From NCBI GenBank assembly GCA_038210135.1, contig JBBQWZ010000030.1:1-64000 (forward strand): a stretch of DNA of 64,000 nt. The letters run 5' to 3'. The translations under genes were made by a program, and so were the position numbers. The notes below the pieces were generated by a model. The model worked only from the letters and a program-made list of their open reading frames with translations. It was not told the DNA's origin and did not search any database. The stretch is from JBBQWZ01 sp038210135. Lineage in GTDB: Bacteria > Acidobacteriota > Terriglobia > Bryobacterales > Bryobacteraceae. Positions 1 to 9,603 of the stretch are shown here, in pieces. How positions within the stretch are numbered: position 1 is the stretch's first letter; each line of letters opens with the position of its first letter.

Positions 1-78
1 CGAATCTGCTCCAGGCTCCCCGCTTCCGTATCGTCCATGCTGATGACCAATCCCCAGCATCCCGATCCATCCCCTCTC

Positions 79-133
79 CAGGCTCATCTTGCGTGAGAAT
101 CCATCCCCACCTTCAGGCTCATCTTGCGTGAGA
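79..133. repeat. Two-copy direct repeat, 20 bp unit, 35 bp period
   Basis: A 20-base unit starting CAGGCTCATC and ending GCGTGAGA occurs at 79-98 and again at 114-133, separated by a short C-rich spacer that resembles the bases before the first copy (ATCCATCCCC type). The remainder of 1-214 shows no convincing gene. It may be the tail of a longer repeat lying outside the window. Confidence 0.6.
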
Positions 134-214
134 CAAGAGTAACGCGAGATCGATCGATGCCGCATGGTATTCTGAAACGAACGCCCCAAAGAGGCGCTCC
201 TCCTTTTGCCCCAA

Positions 215-290
215 GAGCCGGTAGCTCAGTTGGTAGAGCATCGCACTTTTAATGCGGTGGTCGCGGGTTCGAGCCCCGCCCGGCTCACCA
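215..290 (+). tRNA. tRNA-Lys (anticodon TTT)
   Basis: A full cloverleaf can be folded by eye. The seven-base acceptor stem GAGCCGG pairs with CCGGCTC, followed by A and an encoded CCA end. The D arm is GCTC...GAGC. The anticodon stem TCGCA/TGCGG encloses the loop CTTTTAA, giving anticodon TTT (lysine). The T arm is GCGGG-TTCGAGC-CCCGC. It is 76 nt long with no intron. A hairpin with a T run follows at 317-354 and probably ends the transcript. Confidence 0.97.
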
Positions 291-316
291 TCCTTATTCA
301 TCCTTCGTCGGGATTT

Positions 317-354
317 CCCCCGGTCTTGCCTTTGAGAGTAGCGGGGGCTTTTTT
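317..354 (+). terminator. Rho-independent terminator after tRNA-Lys
   Basis: Arms CCCCCG (317-322) and CGGGGG (342-347) enclose a 19-nt loop and are followed by CTTTTTT. The stem is short but very GC-rich and lies 27 bases after the tRNA. From here to 495 I see no gene. Confidence 0.65.
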
Positions 355-495
355 CGGTCAGCGCAGGCCGTTGGAGATTAGAACTCGATGCGAATGCCGC
401 GCCGCGTTTCACGCTAGTCGAGTCCGGTCACAAGGCCATCGCCGTCGACGTCGGGTCCGCTGATCGCTTCGTCGCGAGATGACGCTCGTAGTGGG

Positions 496-1775
496 CTACT
501 TCGTCTCCGTCAAGCGGATCAACATCAGCGCGCAGCGCTTGGCCTGCGCCGCGAGCGATGTGAGGTCCACGAACTCCCCGACCGCGTGCGCGCCGCCGCC
601 AATCGATCCGAACCCCGTCATGCTTTCCACCTGCTTCGCGACAAACGACACGTCGCCGCCGCCCCGATGCATCGGGTCCAGCTCTTCCATCTCCGGCAAG
701 CCGAGGTCGCGGTTCACGCGTTGAACATCGCCAGCAGCGCGCGATTGCGGTCCGGCGACATCGGCGGCATCAACCCGCGGAACGTGATCTCAGCGCCGGT
801 TTTCGGCAGGTGCTTCGCCACGATCGCTCGCATCTTCGCTTCCGCGCGCTCCGTCTGCTCGTCGCGCACCATCCGCAAATCGCCCACCGCCACTGCCTCC
901 CCTGGAATCACGTTCGTCTTGCCGCTCGCGCTGCCGCCGGTCTGCGTGTCGTTGAAGTGTGCCGAGACGCCGCCTAATACCAGGCCGACGTTGAAAGTCA
1001 AATACTTCTCGGGAAGCTCTGATGCGAACTGGCTGAGGATCCGCGTCAGTTCCTTGATCGCGCCATCGCCCATCGCCGGACTGCCAACCTGCCCGGAATG
1101 CCCCGTAATCCCGCGGGTCTTCAGCACCCACTCGACCACGCCCCGGCGGCTGGTGCTTGCGTAATCCTTCCCGGCCAGCCGAATGCCCGGCTCGAACTCG
1201 AGCGCGACATCGCTTTGCGCGGCGGCGTCGAAGAGATCCGCGCGCGAGACAGACGTCGGCTCGCCGGGATTTTCCTCGTCACCGGTCAGCACGATCCGGA
1301 TGCGCATCGGGTCCAATGCGCCCGCGGACTTCAGCGCGCGAAACGCCGCCACCATCACCGCGAGGCCGCCCTTGGTGTCCTCGACACCCGGCCCTTCCGC
1401 GCGGTCGCCGGTACGCACGAACTTCTGAAAAGGGCTCGACAGCTCGAATACCGTGTCCATGTGGCCGATGATCAGGATTCGCTTGCCCTTGCTGCCCGTA
1501 TGCTCCGCGACCAGGTGCCCCGCGCGCCCGGCGGCCGCCATGGGAACCCAACGAACCTGAAACCCGAGCGGTTCGAACTCGGCCTGCATGCGGCGGGCAA
1601 CTTCGCGCACGCCCGCAAAATTCTTGGTGCCGCTGTTGATGTTGACCAGGGTCTCGAGAAGCTGAATCGTACGGGATGCCTCTGCGTCGATCGTTTTCAT
1701 CACCGCGGACTCGGTCGGCGACAGCGTCCCGGCCAACGCGGCCGACGCACAGAAAAAGGCAAGCGAGCGTATCAT
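496..1775 (-). pseudogene. M20 family metallopeptidase (glutamate carboxypeptidase-like), frameshifted
   Basis: Together two ORFs make one secreted M20 zinc exopeptidase of about 426 residues. The first (714-1775, 353 aa) has a signal peptide and the metal-site motifs GHMDT (H105, D107), GVEDTKGG (D133) and TGDEEN (E167/E168). It stops just after LLAMFN. The second (496-717) continues the same family fold with NRDLG, HRGGGDVSF and GGGAHAVGEFVD, which carries the last metal-binding His. The frames meet in a GTGA overlap at 714-717, where one base appears to be missing. Either the gene is inactive, the sequence has an indel error, or the tail is made by re-initiation. It is transcribed divergently from the serine hydrolase at 1839, with 63 bp between the starts. 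The substrate is unknown. Confidence 0.8.
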
Positions 1776-1838
1776 GATCTAGAAAGTATAGGTCCCGGCG
1801 CGCACCCGCCGCGTGACCAGGGTCCAGCCCGGAGCCCG

Positions 1839-3191
1839 ATGAACACACGAACTCTTCTTCTCCTATTTTGCGCGCCCGCATTCGCGCAGGTGAATCCGGA
1901 AGCGATTCGCGAAATCTACAGTAACTACGACAAATCCGGATCACCGGGCTGCGCCGTCGGCGTTTTGAAGGACGGCAAGTTCATCCACCAGGCAGGCTAT
2001 GGCTATGCGAATCTCGACTACGATCTGCCGCTGACATCGAAGACGGTGTTCGACATCGGGTCGACATCGAAGCAGTTCACCGCCCTTACCATGCTGCTGC
2101 TCGAAAAGGACGGCAAGCTTTCGATCGACGATCCGGTCCGCAAGTACATCGCCGAGCTGCCGGACTACGGCACGCCTCTCACCATCCGGCACATCCTGAA
2201 TCACACCAGCGGCTTGCGCGACTACCTCGCGCTCGGCAGGCTGGAGGGCCTCGGCGCGGACGATTTCTACACCGATCCGGAAGTGGTCGCCATGATCGCG
2301 CACCAGAGGCATCTCAACTTCAACCCTGGCGAGGAGTTCATCTACTCGAATTCCGGCTACTTTCTGGTGTCGCAGATTGTCCTGCGCGTCGCCGGCAAGA
2401 GCATGCCGCAATTTCTCGAAGAGCGCGTGTTCAAGCCGCTCGGCATGACCAATACGCACTCCCACGATGACCACACGATGGTGGTCAAGAACCGCGCCAC
2501 CGGGTATGCGCTCAACAAAGGCGTGATGCACGTCGATATGAGCACGCTCGACATGATCGGCGACGGCGGAATCTACACCACGGTGGAAGACCTCGCGAAA
2601 TGGGACGCCGTCTTTTATGACGAGAAGTCCGAATTCGCACCACTGCTGAAGCGAATGCAGCAGCCCTCGAAGCTCACAAGCGGCAAGACGCTGAGCTACG
2701 GCCTCGGCCTGTTCATCGGTAGTTGGAGCGGGCAGCCGATGATCCACCACGGCGGAGCCTGGGCTGGCTTTCGCGCGGAACTGGTACGCCTTCCCCAGCA
2801 GCATTTTTCCGTGATCTCACTCTGTAATTTAGGCGCGATCAATCCCTCGGTGCACGCCCAGCGCGTGATTGCCCTTTATTATCCGGGCAGGATGGAGCCC
2901 GATCCGAACGCGCCGCGTCCGCCCGCTCCGGCGCAGGCCACCAGTGGGTCCAACCCTGATCTCAGGAATTTTGAAGGCACATACCGTTGCGATGAACTCA
3001 GCGGTCCGTATACCGTGAAGGCCGAGAATGGCAAACTCAAGTTCCGCGCCCGCCGCAACGACTGGACGCTCGCGCCAGTTAGCGATGGCGTCTTCGCGTC
3101 CGGGCCGATGCGGGCGGCATTCACCAAAGACGGATTCGACTTCGACTTTGGCCGCGTGAAAGGACTTCGGTTCTACCGCGTTGCCGACTGA
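1839..3191 (+). CDS. Secreted serine hydrolase of the beta-lactamase / D-aminopeptidase family
   Basis: A 450-residue protein. A signal peptide (LLLLFCAPAFAQ) is followed by a class C beta-lactamase-like fold. The three family motifs are visible: SxxK as S75-T-S-K78, YxN as Y169-S-N171, and HxG as H304-G-G. An extra C-terminal beta domain (about residues 350-450) is common in family members that act on peptides or esters. The reading frame is open far upstream, but the ATG at 1839 is preceded by GGAG and starts a typical signal peptide, so I chose it. The C-terminal end overlaps the convergent amidohydrolase gene tail to tail by 19 bp. It could be a peptidase, esterase or beta-lactamase; the sequence does not decide. 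Confidence 0.88.
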   Translation: MNTRTLLLLFCAPAFAQVNPEAIREIYSNYDKSGSPGCAVGVLKDGKFIHQAGYGYANLDYDLPLTSKTVFDIGSTSKQFTALTMLLLEKDGKLSIDDPVRKYIAELPDYGTPLTIRHILNHTSGLRDYLALGRLEGLGADDFYTDPEVVAMIAHQRHLNFNPGEEFIYSNSGYFLVSQIVLRVAGKSMPQFLEERVFKPLGMTNTHSHDDHTMVVKNRATGYALNKGVMHVDMSTLDMIGDGGIYTTVEDLAKWDAVFYDEKSEFAPLLKRMQQPSKLTSGKTLSYGLGLFIGSWSGQPMIHHGGAWAGFRAELVRLPQQHFSVISLCNLGAINPSVHAQRVIALYYPGRMEPDPNAPRPPAPAQATSGSNPDLRNFEGTYRCDELSGPYTVKAENGKLKFRARRNDWTLAPVSDGVFASGPMRAAFTKDGFDFDFGRVKGLRFYRVAD

Positions 3192-6100
3192 TCGCGATTC
3201 CACCAGTAGACAGGCGCGGGCCGCGATTCGGGCCAAGCCGGCTTGAGGGTGTCCGCTTCGAACAGAGCGCCGTCCTTCATCACATAGTGAATCTTCGCTG
3301 TGTTGCGGATATCGGCGAGCGGATCGGCGCGCAGAATAATGAGGTCCGCGAGTTTGCCCGCCTCAAGCGATCCAAGGTCTTGCGAGAGCCCAATCGCGCG
3401 CGCCCCGCCGGAAGTCGCCGCGCGCAGTACCTCGTAATTGCGCATGCCGGTCGCGAGCGACCACATTTCCCAGTGACACTGCAGGCCCTGCAATTCGCCG
3501 TGGCCGCCCATCGCGATACTGCCCCCGGCCTGCCGGATCGCGCCCGCGCCGGCTGCGATCTGTGGATAGATGTAGGCCTTGGGCGGGAACCACAGGATGC
3601 GCGATGTGGTCTGGGAATAGAGACTGGCCGGCGGAATGAAGTGCCGGAGTTTTGGGTTGTCGGCCGGCCGCTCCGTTGCCAGCTTTTCAAAAATCGCGAA
3701 CGGACCGCCAAACGCCACCAACAGGGTCGGCGTATACGAAATCCCGGATTGCGCGTACAGCTCGATCACATCCTTGAAGATTGGCACGCTCGGCAGCGCA
3801 TGTTCATTCCCGCTGAAGCCGTCGATGGCGTGCGTGAGATTCATCGCGAAATCGGCTCCCCCTTCGGTCGTCGGCATGATGCGCAGTTCGCGGCACGCCC
3901 GAATGATCCATTGCCGTACTCGCCGGTCGCCCACCAAATACGACTTCAGCAGATGGGTGCGGTAATAGTTCTTGTACCGCTTGAGCGCCTCGAGAACCTC
4001 TTCGTAACTCTGGAAGTTAGACTGCGAAAATACGCCGGGTCCAGTGGAGTAAATGCGCGGAGAAGTCATGTCACCCGCTTCCACGAGGTCGCTGTAGGCA
4101 AAGATGTCACTCGCGAACGACTGCGGGTCGCGGACCGTGGTGACGCCATGCGCCAAGTTCGCCGGGAATTCCCACGTGTTTGCGTCGAGGAACCCGCGCG
4201 GCATGTTGAAGTGGCCGTGCACGTCAATCAGACCGGGCATAATCGTGTGGCCCCTGACGTCCATCACGCGCGCGCCGGGGGGAGTTGCCGAAGCCGCGGG
4301 TCCGATTGTCTGGATACGGTTCCCGCGGATCACGATGTCCGCGTTCCGCACAACTTCGTCGCCGCGCATCGTGATGACGTTCGCGCCGCGAAGGATGACG
4401 GTGCCTTTTGTCACTGCGCGAGCGCGCTCCACTTCGAGCGGAATTTCGCGCACTGGCCCGTTGGGGAGTTCATAGATGAACAGGGAAGCGGCCAACGCCC
4501 AAGTCAATGTGTTCGGCCCGGACCAAGTGAACGAATCCACCGCCAGGGTAGAAACCCTGAGTGCGTTCGAGAGCTCAAACGACGCCGTCGATGGCATGTC
4601 GAACAGATAGACGTGATCGCCCGCCTTTGCCGCGCCGTGCCTGCCGTCAGGGCTCACGAGGATCTCCTGCGCACCCGCGATGCGCAGAAGCGGCTTCTTG
4701 TCCGAACCATCCAGCCGCATTGAAAAAAGACCTTGCTGTGGCGAGTGCAGAATCACTCGATCCGGATCGGAACCAAAGTGCGGCCAGCCCATTCCCTCCG
4801 CCGCCGCGATAGGGCCCGCCACGCCGTTGCGAATCAGCACCACGTCTTCGCGCAGCGGAACGAAGTTGTCGCGGCGCTCCTGGGCGGGCGCCCGCATCGC
4901 AACCAGCGCGCTTCCATCGGGCGTCCAAGCGAGGTCGTGATAAAACGCCGCCAGCTTCGTCAGTTGTTCAACGACGCCCCCCCGACCTTCCAGACGTAGC
5001 CGCCCCTCTCATCCCACGTCACGAACGCAACCGATTTGCCATCGGGTGACCACACCGGTTGCGATTCGCCCGGCGCGGCCGCGGACGTCAGTGGGCGCGC
5101 GGTGCGTGGAAAAGCCTTCGTATACACGCGCCCGAACGCGGTAAACGCGACGGCCTGTCCGTCGGGCGATAACGCCGGGCGCTGCGCGATCCGCGCCCGC
5201 ACCGGACCTTCTTCCACGCGCACCGGGAAATCGAGGCGATCCTCCACCGTCAGCGCCACATCCGCCCGGAACGGAATCACCGTGTCCTTCCCGGACGCGA
5301 CCTCGATGCGATGGATCTTGCCGCCAAATCCCACGATCACCGCTGCGCTGTCCGGCGTAATCGCGAAATTCGGGAGCACGTCCCGAGACGCGCGCGCTTC
5401 CAGCTCGTCGAGTTGGATCGACATTTTCAGCCGGCGCTCCTCCTGTGTTTCCATCATGCGAATCCGCAGCGCCGTCTGATCCTCCTGATGGACCGCATAC
5501 ACAAGGAACCGGCCGTCCGGCGAGGGCACGGGTTTCATCGCGATCTCGCGGCGCGATGTGATGGTCTCTTCCCGTCCTGTTCGGAGATCTCGGCGGACGA
5601 TCTCAGAGGCTGCACCCGACCGGCTGTTGTAAATGCGCGGCGTGACATTTGCGTAGTAAACGAAGGCCGCGTCCTTCGAGGGCACCGCTCCGAACACGCC
5701 GTACGGCGGCGAGGAAACCAGCAGTAGGGGGCCGCCCGTCACGGACTTGATGCGCTCAGCCGCCGTGCCGTCAAGAGGGAATCTCCAGAGTTCGGCGGAG
5801 CCTTGACGCGCCGGCGAAACCACCGACATCAGGATCGACTTGCCGTCGGGCATCCAGGCCGGCGAGAACATTTCGGCTCCCTTCCGTTTCGACACTTGGC
5901 GAGCCCCTGACCCGTCTGCCCCTGCAACCCAGAGATTGAGCGCTCCGTCCCGATCGCTCGTGAACGCGATCTGTCGTCCGTCCGGTGAAAATCGCGGTTG
6001 AGAATCGAACGAAGTCCCCGTTACGATCGCCTTCGCGGCACCCCCCGACGCAGGCATTACGTAGATGTCGCCCAGCAGATCGAACACCAGCGTTTTGCCG

Positions 6101-6213
6101 TCAGGCGAGACGTCGACCGAGAGCCAGGTACCTTCGGTCGTCTGAAAACGGATTTCCTTAGCTGCGATAGTCAGCGAAAGTGCGGCGATGGCGATAATCA
6201 AGCGGCGGATCAT
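3173..6213 (-). pseudogene. Secreted WD40-like (PD40) beta-propeller / amidohydrolase fusion, frameshifted in a G7 run
   Basis: Two adjacent ORFs encode one protein of about 1013 residues. The upstream part (4960-6213) has a signal peptide and repeated propeller blades of the TolB/PD40 type (SPDGKTLVF, SPDGRQIAF, SPDGKSVAF), then runs into a stop after VWKVGG. The downstream part (3173-4897 and bases before it) continues with another blade (WTPDGSALVAMR), then an amidohydrolase domain with MPGLIDVHGHF as the HxH metal motif and a typical end (LGSLEAGKLADLIIL). At 4977-4983 the minus strand has seven G; eight would restore one uninterrupted frame. A real frameshift, a homopolymer sequencing error or slippage-based switching are all possible. 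The intact family is exported and predicted to hydrolyse C-N bonds, with unknown substrate. Confidence 0.85.
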
Positions 6214-6243
6214 GGAGTTTCCCCATCATAGTGCGCCTGCCAG

Positions 6244-6267
6244 CGGCCGGTGTTGACCTGCCGGCCG
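6244..6267. other. GC-rich hairpin in the intergenic region before the TetR gene
   Basis: CGGCCGG (6244-6250) and CCGGCCG (6261-6267) form a perfect 7-bp stem with a 10-nt loop. It lies between the divergent starts of the propeller/amidohydrolase gene (6213) and the TetR gene (6524). No T run follows, so it is not an obvious intrinsic terminator. The rest of 6268-6460 shows no feature I can name. Confidence 0.4.
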
Positions 6268-6461
6268 TATCCATGAGGCCACAGCCTCTTAAAGGCTGGA
6301 TTCTCTGAATGCTAATCGAATCCAAAACCAGGCGTTGCTCGGATTGGTATCGTCGCGGCTGTTCTGTGCATTCGTTATTGATCACGAGCCCAACAGATGG
6401 GTTGTAGATGACGAGCTCTGAGCAGCTCGTCACGTGGACGCCCCTTTCGCTGCAGGATGGC

Positions 6462-6490
6462 TTGACAGCCGCCTGAAATTGTTGTCTACT
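6462..6490 (+). promoter_or_regulatory. Sigma70-type promoter of the TetR operon
   Basis: A consensus -35 box TTGACA (6462-6467), a 17-nt spacer and a -10 box TCTACT (6485-6490, four of six matches) lie immediately upstream of a perfect palindrome and the TetR start. Transcription would begin near 6497, inside the palindrome. Confidence 0.75.
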
Positions 6491-6493
6491 TCG

Positions 6494-6517
6494 AAAACCG
6501 ACTGGCGAGTCGGTTTT
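6494..6517. promoter_or_regulatory. Operator palindrome, probable TetR autoregulation site
   Basis: The arms AAAACCGACT and AGTCGGTTTT are perfectly complementary over 10 bp and are separated by GGCG. The site starts four bases after the -10 box and covers the expected transcription start, so a bound dimer would block initiation. The regulator encoded directly downstream is the obvious ligand. Arms of this form are typical of TetR-family operators. Confidence 0.78.
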
Positions 6518-6523
6518 CCCTAC

Positions 6524-7198
6524 ATGCCTTCCGTCCTCAAGAAAACGACAGTACGCCTGATGCCGATCCGAAGAGCGGCGAGCCGCGAGCTTCTCGATCG
6601 CATCTGCCGCGCGGCTGCTGAGCTCATCGTCGAAAAAGGCTTCGAGTGCACCACGCTGACCGAAGTCGGCCGTGCGGTCGGGCTCGCGAAATCCGGACTG
6701 TATCACCATATACAGAGTAAAGAAGACCTTCTGTACCAGGTCATGCGGCATGGGTTGAGCAGACTGGATGAGGGAGTGATTGCTCCAACACGCGCGATCA
6801 CGGATCCGGCGGAAAGGCTTCGCGCCATTGCCAATCGCTATGGAGAGTTTATTCTCGGATCGCGCGATGGTTCGGGCGTTGGCCCGCAACTGACCACGCT
6901 GATTCACGAATCGAAGGGGCTGTCACCAGAGCATTTACGCGAAGTGGCGCGTTCGCGGCTGTACTTCTACAAGTACGTAGCCGCCACCATGCAGGAACTT
7001 ATGAATCAGGGTCGTTTCGCTCAGGTCGATCCCACCGTCGCAGCGATGAGTTTCTTCGGCGCCATGGTCTGGTTGGCGCGATGGTACAGGCCTGGCGGGC
7101 GCTTGAGCCGCGAAGCAGTCATCGCGGACGTGGTCGAGATGACTGTAAACCGATTGATCCTGCCAGCGCACCGTTCCCAAGGAGTCCGCATAGGATGA
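6524..7198 (+). CDS. TetR/AcrR family transcriptional regulator
   Basis: From the ATG at 6524 the protein has 224 residues. The N-terminal helix-turn-helix is clear (TLTEVGRAVGLAKSGLYHHI, then SKEDLLYQVM). The remaining ligand-binding domain ends with FFGAMVWLARWYRP, a pattern seen in regulators of lipid and aromatic metabolism. No good ribosome site precedes 6524, and an in-frame ATG at 6560 is possible. The stop overlaps the next gene's start (ATGA, 7195-7198), so it leads an operon with the amidohydrolase and M28-like genes. A strong promoter and palindrome upstream imply repression of its own operon. The ligand is unknown. Confidence 0.9.
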   Translation: MPSVLKKTTVRLMPIRRAASRELLDRICRAAAELIVEKGFECTTLTEVGRAVGLAKSGLYHHIQSKEDLLYQVMRHGLSRLDEGVIAPTRAITDPAERLRAIANRYGEFILGSRDGSGVGPQLTTLIHESKGLSPEHLREVARSRLYFYKYVAATMQELMNQGRFAQVDPTVAAMSFFGAMVWLARWYRPGGRLSREAVIADVVEMTVNRLILPAHRSQGVRIG

Positions 7199-8259
7199 CA
7201 TTGACGCGAAGAGAACTCCTGCATACGGCGGCGGGCTTTGGTGCGGCGGCAACTGGCGCCTTCGGGCAGCGCACGGAGAAGCCCGCGCTGCGTAAAGGAG
7301 GACGAATCGACGCCCACATGCATCTCGAGTGGGCGGGATGGCGGGCCACGAAGCCGGTACGTCCACTGCGGATCCGCAAGAGCAGACCGGGCTGGGCTGA
7401 ATACGTGGCGACGGTGCGGCCCGAGCGTGCCTCCGAATACCGGCTCACCATCGGCTCCGCGAGAAGTTATGAGGATTATGTACGCGCGTTCGTTCAAGAG
7501 ATGGACGACGCCGGAGTGGGCGTGGCGTGTGTCAACGCGATGGACCGCGAACTGGAAGGCTATTATCAGATTCCTTATTGGGAAGTATTAAAGCAGATTG
7601 CGAAAGCGCGCGATCTGTTTCCCGATCGCTTCGTTCTGTTCTGCGGGATGGATCCGCGGCGCGGCCAGCGAGGCCTCGAGATGCTCGAGCGGGCCGTGAA
7701 AGAACTCGGCTATCAAGGCATGGGCGAGATGCTTCCGCATTATCACCAGTTTTCGCCCGACGATAAGCGCGTCGCGTATCCGTATTACCGGAAATGCATG
7801 GACCTGAAGATACCGGTCTCGACGAATACATCGTCCATTCCGGGATCCGTGATCGCAAAAGTTTGCGATCCGATGCTGCTCGAAGAAGTTAACTACGACT
7901 TCCCCGACTTGAATATCTGCCTTTCTAGCGCGGGCCTGCCGTATTGGTTCGAGACCGCGCTGATGTTCGCTACGCAAAAAGGCGGCTTGTACTTGGACAC
8001 CGCGGATTGGCAAGCGGTCGACGAATACAACATCAAGCTCTACATGCAGTTCCTGCGGCGCGCCATGGATAGCGCCGCGCGCTATAAGATCATGTTCGGC
8101 AGCGATAACCCGGTCTACCGCGCTATGTATAACGAAAGAGAATGGATCGAAATCCTGCTGAATGACGCGCCGAAGTACGGGTTCAAGTTCACCAGCGAAG
8201 AGATGGACTTGTACTTCCGCCGCAATTTCGAGGACTATCTGAACGGAGTGCCCACGTGA
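7195..8259 (+). CDS. Tat-exported amidohydrolase (amidohydrolase_2 family)
   Basis: A 354-residue protein. It opens with a twin-arginine-type leader (LTRRELLHTAAGFGAAATGA). The metal-dependent TIM-barrel hydrolase fold follows, with the HxH motif in RIDAHMHLEW near residue 40 and the late Asp in IMFGSDNP near residue 303. The family contains hydrolases and non-oxidative decarboxylases of aromatic acids and related lactones. The start overlaps the TetR stop, with AAGGAG ahead of it, and the stop overlaps the next gene (GTGA), so translation is probably coupled across all three. The substrate is unknown; control by the TetR protein is inferred from position. Confidence 0.85.
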   Translation: MTLTRRELLHTAAGFGAAATGAFGQRTEKPALRKGGRIDAHMHLEWAGWRATKPVRPLRIRKSRPGWAEYVATVRPERASEYRLTIGSARSYEDYVRAFVQEMDDAGVGVACVNAMDRELEGYYQIPYWEVLKQIAKARDLFPDRFVLFCGMDPRRGQRGLEMLERAVKELGYQGMGEMLPHYHQFSPDDKRVAYPYYRKCMDLKIPVSTNTSSIPGSVIAKVCDPMLLEEVNYDFPDLNICLSSAGLPYWFETALMFATQKGGLYLDTADWQAVDEYNIKLYMQFLRRAMDSAARYKIMFGSDNPVYRAMYNEREWIEILLNDAPKYGFKFTSEEMDLYFRRNFEDYLNGVPT

Positions 8260-9536
8260 GGAAAGCGCTTTCGAGACGCGAAACGTTGCTAGCCGGAATG
8301 GGCGCGCTGGCCGGAATGGGCCGCGCTACCGTCGATCCGCTGGCGGGATCGCAGCTGTTTACCGACCTGAAAACGTACTCCGATTTTGGAGAACACCGGA
8401 CCGCGACCGACGTCGACATCCGCACCTCCAACTGGCTGGCGGACGGACTGCGCACAGCCGGATTCGAGACCAGACTCCATCCATTCCGGCTGCGGCAATT
8501 CTTTCTCGACAAGGCGGAACTGAAAGCGGGCGGCGCGAATATCCCGTCTTTTCCGCTATGGTGGCCGCAACCGGGCCGGGTAACCGGCCGGCTCAGCTTA
8601 GCGGTTGCTGGCGCCGATCTGAGCGGAAAAGTAGTGCTCGTCAAGTTGCCGGCGATCCGCGGCGCGTCGATCACGCCGCGATCGCAAGTCCATGAATCGC
8701 TCGCGCCACTGTTAGCGGCCGGCGCGGCGGCCGTGGTGGCGATAACACCATCCGCGACGGGCGAGATCATGGCCCTCAACGCGATGGCGGGCCTGGCGAA
8801 GTGGCCGATTCCAATTCTGGCCGTAGGTCAATCCGACGAAGCGGCATTAACGAACGCGGCTGCCAAGGGCGCGACCGCCTCGGTCTCGCTGGACGGAAAA
8901 TACAAGGAAGACGCCGAGGCGTTTGAAGTCGTGGGCAAGTTGAATCGCGGAAAGCGGGTCGTGGTGGTGTCGACGCCGTCGAGCGGATGGTTCCGGTGCG
9001 CCGGAGAACGCGGCTGCGGCATTGCCTTATGGCTCGGACTCGCGCGCTGGGCGGCATCGAGGAAATCAAATACGAGCTACGTGTTCGTCGCATCCTCGGG
9101 CCACGAGTTGAATGGAGTCGGGATTCATCATTTCGTGAAGGAGATGGCTCCCAAGCCGGCCGATGTCGGCTGCTGGCTGCATCTTGGCGCGGGAATCGCG
9201 ACGTACGAATACAAGGCGACCGCTGGTGGGATTGAGAAGCAGAAGGCTGCCTCCTTCACGCGCCGACTCTACACTTCAACGCAGTTCGAAAAAATCCTCG
9301 CGGAATCCTTTCACGATCTGCCGGGTCTTACTCCGATTGTCACGAAAGAGCCCGGTGGAGAGATGATCGTGATGGCGGGTGCCGGCTACCCGTTTATGGG
9401 CTTTGCCGGCGGAAGCGCGCTCCACCACGCACCCGGCGACTTGCCAGAGCGCAGCACAGGTCCGGAGTTGTTGGAGCCCATCGCAGAACGCCTTGTTCGG
9501 GCTCTTTCCTTTATCGAAAACCACCTGCAAGCATAG
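8256..9536 (+). CDS. M28-like peptidase homologue with degenerate metal site
   Basis: A 426-residue protein starting at GTG in a GTGA overlap with the amidohydrolase. It has a twin-arginine-type leader (LSRRETLLAGMGALAGMG). The order is that of M28 aminopeptidases with a PA-like insertion: N-terminal segment, inserted beta domain (about residues 100-215), then the catalytic core. In the core the usual zinc ligands look replaced: the HxD stretch reads STPSSGW, the DN.SG stretch reads AGERGCG, and the EE pair reads SGHELNG. A late His (ALHHAPGD) remains. It is probably exported and may bind or process a substrate without the standard di-zinc chemistry. It is co-transcribed with TetR and amidohydrolase. 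Confidence 0.72.
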   Translation: MRKALSRRETLLAGMGALAGMGRATVDPLAGSQLFTDLKTYSDFGEHRTATDVDIRTSNWLADGLRTAGFETRLHPFRLRQFFLDKAELKAGGANIPSFPLWWPQPGRVTGRLSLAVAGADLSGKVVLVKLPAIRGASITPRSQVHESLAPLLAAGAAAVVAITPSATGEIMALNAMAGLAKWPIPILAVGQSDEAALTNAAAKGATASVSLDGKYKEDAEAFEVVGKLNRGKRVVVVSTPSSGWFRCAGERGCGIALWLGLARWAASRKSNTSYVFVASSGHELNGVGIHHFVKEMAPKPADVGCWLHLGAGIATYEYKATAGGIEKQKAASFTRRLYTSTQFEKILAESFHDLPGLTPIVTKEPGGEMIVMAGAGYPFMGFAGGSALHHAPGDLPERSTGPELLEPIAERLVRALSFIENHLQA

Positions 9537-9603
9537 GCAACATTCTTGTTTTTGGAGCGCCGTATACGCGCTTACGTTCAATTTCCGTTGAAGTGGAGGT
9601 TCT

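Noticed and set aside
119..463. Small frames across the tRNA
   Set aside because: They overlap the tRNA-Lys gene on both strands and have no protein-like features.
714..717. Programmed frameshift in the M20 gene
   Set aside because: There is no slippery heptamer or downstream hairpin; a simple indel is more likely.
1098..1838. Upstream extension of the serine hydrolase frame
   Set aside because: It lies opposite the M20 peptidase gene, has no protein-like pattern, and the ATG at 1839 has a ribosome site and signal peptide.
3287..4723. 478-codon plus-strand open frame
   Set aside because: Antisense to the amidohydrolase domain; composition typical of a shadow.
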